Source: Mycoplasmatota bacterium (GTDB lineage: Bacteria > Bacillota_I > Bacilli_A > RF39 > UBA660). From it: DNA of 6,687 nt. This document shows, piece by piece, positions 6,322-6,687 of the stretch. The DNA is taken from the NCBI GenBank assembly GCA_012512795.1, contig JAAZDL010000135.1:1-6687 (forward strand), in the 5' to 3' direction. The notes under the pieces are model-generated. The model was not told where the DNA came from. It did no database searches and saw only the letters and a program-made list of their open reading frames with translations. Within the stretch, counting starts at the first letter, position 1; each line of letters begins with the position of its first letter. The translations under genes and the position numbers were made by a program.

Positions 6322-6345
6322 CGTTAATACTTTTTTGTTTTTTTT
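6310..6345 (+). terminator. Palindromic intrinsic terminator after the DUF402 gene
   Basis: Positions 6310-6335 form a perfect 26-nt palindrome: an 11-bp stem (6310-6320 with 6325-6335) around an ACGT loop. It continues into six T, a G and a further run of T to 6345. The stop TAA (6319-6321) lies at the top of the 5' arm. The five A at 6310-6314 make a shorter T-run on the other strand, so weak bidirectional function is possible. Confidence 0.88.
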
Positions 6346-6355
6346 ATAAAATGTG

Positions 6356-6384
6356 TTGACAAAACTTTAATGAGGTGTTATATT
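6356..6384 (+). promoter_or_regulatory. rRNA promoter P1 (near-consensus sigma-A, extended -10)
   Basis: A perfect TTGACA (6356-6361), a 17-bp spacer and TATATT (6379-6384) preceded by TGT at 6376-6378. The expected start is a G in the GGG at 6389-6391. It lies only about 11 bp after the T-run of the DUF402 terminator. A start at G would match the GTP-sensing rRNA promoters of Bacillus (inference). Confidence 0.88.
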
Positions 6385-6470
6385 AATTGGGCCTTCACAA
6401 AAAGAGGCAAAAATAGATTTTATACCTTAAGTTTGCTTGAAAAATAAATTATTATATTTTACTACTAAAG

Positions 6471-6518
6471 AAAAACATAAAATAGTGTAAAATAAGTAAA
6501 AAAAATGTAAAAAATTTA
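6471..6518 (+). promoter_or_regulatory. Phased A-tracts / UP element upstream of P2
   Basis: A-runs are centred near 6473, 6481, 6491, 6502 and 6512, close to one helical turn apart, and end directly at the P2 -35. This is the form of an alpha-CTD binding UP element and of intrinsically curved DNA. The assignment is from pattern and position only. Confidence 0.7.
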
Positions 6519-6547
6519 TTGACAATGTAAAACGAACATGGTATATT
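6519..6547 (+). promoter_or_regulatory. rRNA promoter P2 (near-consensus sigma-A, extended -10)
   Basis: A perfect TTGACA (6519-6524), a 17-bp spacer and TATATT (6542-6547) preceded by TGG at 6539-6541. The expected start is G6552 or G6554. It has the same hexamers, spacer length and TGN element as P1, 163 bp downstream. Position and strength mark it as the main rRNA promoter. Confidence 0.92.
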
Positions 6548-6553
6548 ATATGA

Positions 6554-6573
6554 GCAACCCGGAAGAAGGGTGC
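6554..6573 (+). other. Hairpin at the 5' end of the P2 leader transcript
   Basis: GCA (6554-6556) and CCC (6558-6560) pair with GGG and TGC (6568-6573), with one bulged A at 6557 and a 7-nt purine loop. It begins at a predicted P2 start site and is the most GC-rich spot in the leader. Confidence 0.6.
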
Positions 6574-6577
6574 GAAA

Positions 6578-6590
6578 TGATCTTTGAAAA
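6578..6590 (+). promoter_or_regulatory. boxA antitermination element of the rRNA leader
   Basis: TGATCTTTGAAAA resembles the E. coli boxA (TGCTCTTTAACA) and the CTTTGAAAACTAA string of Bacillus rRNA leaders. It is the expected NusB/NusE (S10) loading site that lets RNA polymerase resist termination in rRNA operons. It lies about 25 nt after the P2 start and 68 nt before 16S. Confidence 0.8.
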
Positions 6591-6658
6591 CTAAGTAAAA
6601 TAAGAGTTTTGTAGACAGGATTAAAAATGAAATCAATTCTTTATCAATAAAAGAATTT

Positions 6659-6687
6659 TTTATTGAGAGTTTGATCCTGGCTCAGGA
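6659..6687 (+). rRNA. rrs: 16S ribosomal RNA, 5' end (truncated by window)
   Basis: The conserved 16S start is present: GAGTTTGATCCTGGCTCAG matches at 6667-6685, corresponding to E. coli positions 9-27. The mature 5' end is placed at TTTATTG (6659), both by counting back to E. coli position 1 and by likeness to Bacillus 16S, which begins TTTATCG. Only 29 nt are inside the window; the gene runs off the right edge. The exact mature end is accurate to a few bases. Confidence 0.95.

Larger units (their letters stand above)
6346..6658 (+). other. rRNA operon promoter and leader region (no protein gene)
   Basis: This 313-nt stretch carries no credible coding sequence. It holds two tandem promoters (P1 at 6356-6384, P2 at 6519-6547), phased A-tracts between them, and the 16S leader from about 6554 with a boxA motif. 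A 69-codon open frame on the minus strand is an AT-rich shadow. No tRNA gene or second terminator-flanked unit is visible between P1 and P2. Confidence 0.85.

Noticed and set aside
6391..6518. Small RNA or tRNA gene between P1 and P2
   Set aside because: There is no cloverleaf, no CCA-type end and no terminator before P2; the sequence is low-complexity A/T, best explained as spacer, UP element and the P1 leader.
6427..6636. Minus-strand open frame of 69 codons in the rRNA promoter region
   Set aside because: It is Phe/Leu/Ile/Tyr-rich translation of AT-rich DNA, it spans promoter P2 and boxA, and it has no plausible ribosome-binding site.

Overview
This is an AT-rich bacterial chromosome segment with all genes on the + strand, about 30% G+C by eye, using the standard code: map ends at TGA and Trp is TGG. 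The gene order secY-adk-map-infA-rpmJ-rpsM-rpsK-rpoA-rplQ is the distal part of the S10/spc/alpha ribosomal-protein cluster. There is no rpsD (S4) between rpsK and rpoA, and a YgaC/Ntdp-type DUF402 gene is present. Both point to a Bacilli-like Firmicute, perhaps one of the uncultured low-GC lineages near the Mollicutes. The 16S 5' end, strong AGGAGG ribosome-binding sites and the preference for AGA arginine codons fit that. The placement is inference from synteny and residues, not from a database search.

Layout. Positions 1-525 hold the C-terminal part of SecY, whose 5' end lies outside the window. Positions 527-4375 hold eight tightly packed genes, with gaps of -1 to 21 nt: adenylate kinase, methionine aminopeptidase, IF-1, L36 (GTG start), S13, S11, RNA polymerase alpha and L17. 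The run ends in an intrinsic terminator that overlaps the rplQ stop codon. Positions 4450-5682 are a separate unit with its own promoter, coding for a membrane-anchored S41 (CtpA/CtpB-like) PDZ protease. Positions 5709-6345 are another single-gene unit coding for a DUF402 nucleoside tri-/diphosphate phosphatase homologue, with an extended -10 promoter and a palindromic terminator. Positions 6346-6658 are the regulatory and leader region of a ribosomal RNA operon: two tandem near-consensus promoters, phased A-tracts, and a boxA-containing leader. The last 29 nt are the 5' end of 16S rRNA.

Functionally the window is almost entirely core gene-expression machinery: ribosomal proteins, initiation, RNA polymerase, nascent-chain export and N-terminal Met removal, then the rRNA promoters themselves. 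The alpha subunit encoded here keeps the C-terminal residues that in E. coli contact A/T-rich UP elements, and such an element sits upstream of rRNA promoter P2 in the same window.

I see no mobile element, CRISPR array, tRNA or obvious new multi-gene system. The points worth a second look are in the details: an adenylate kinase with an altered P-loop and a missing catalytic-site arginine, terminators that overlap stop codons at three consecutive transcription units, two near-identical rRNA promoters with a phased A-tract array, and two mutually exclusive hairpins at the 16S 5' boundary.
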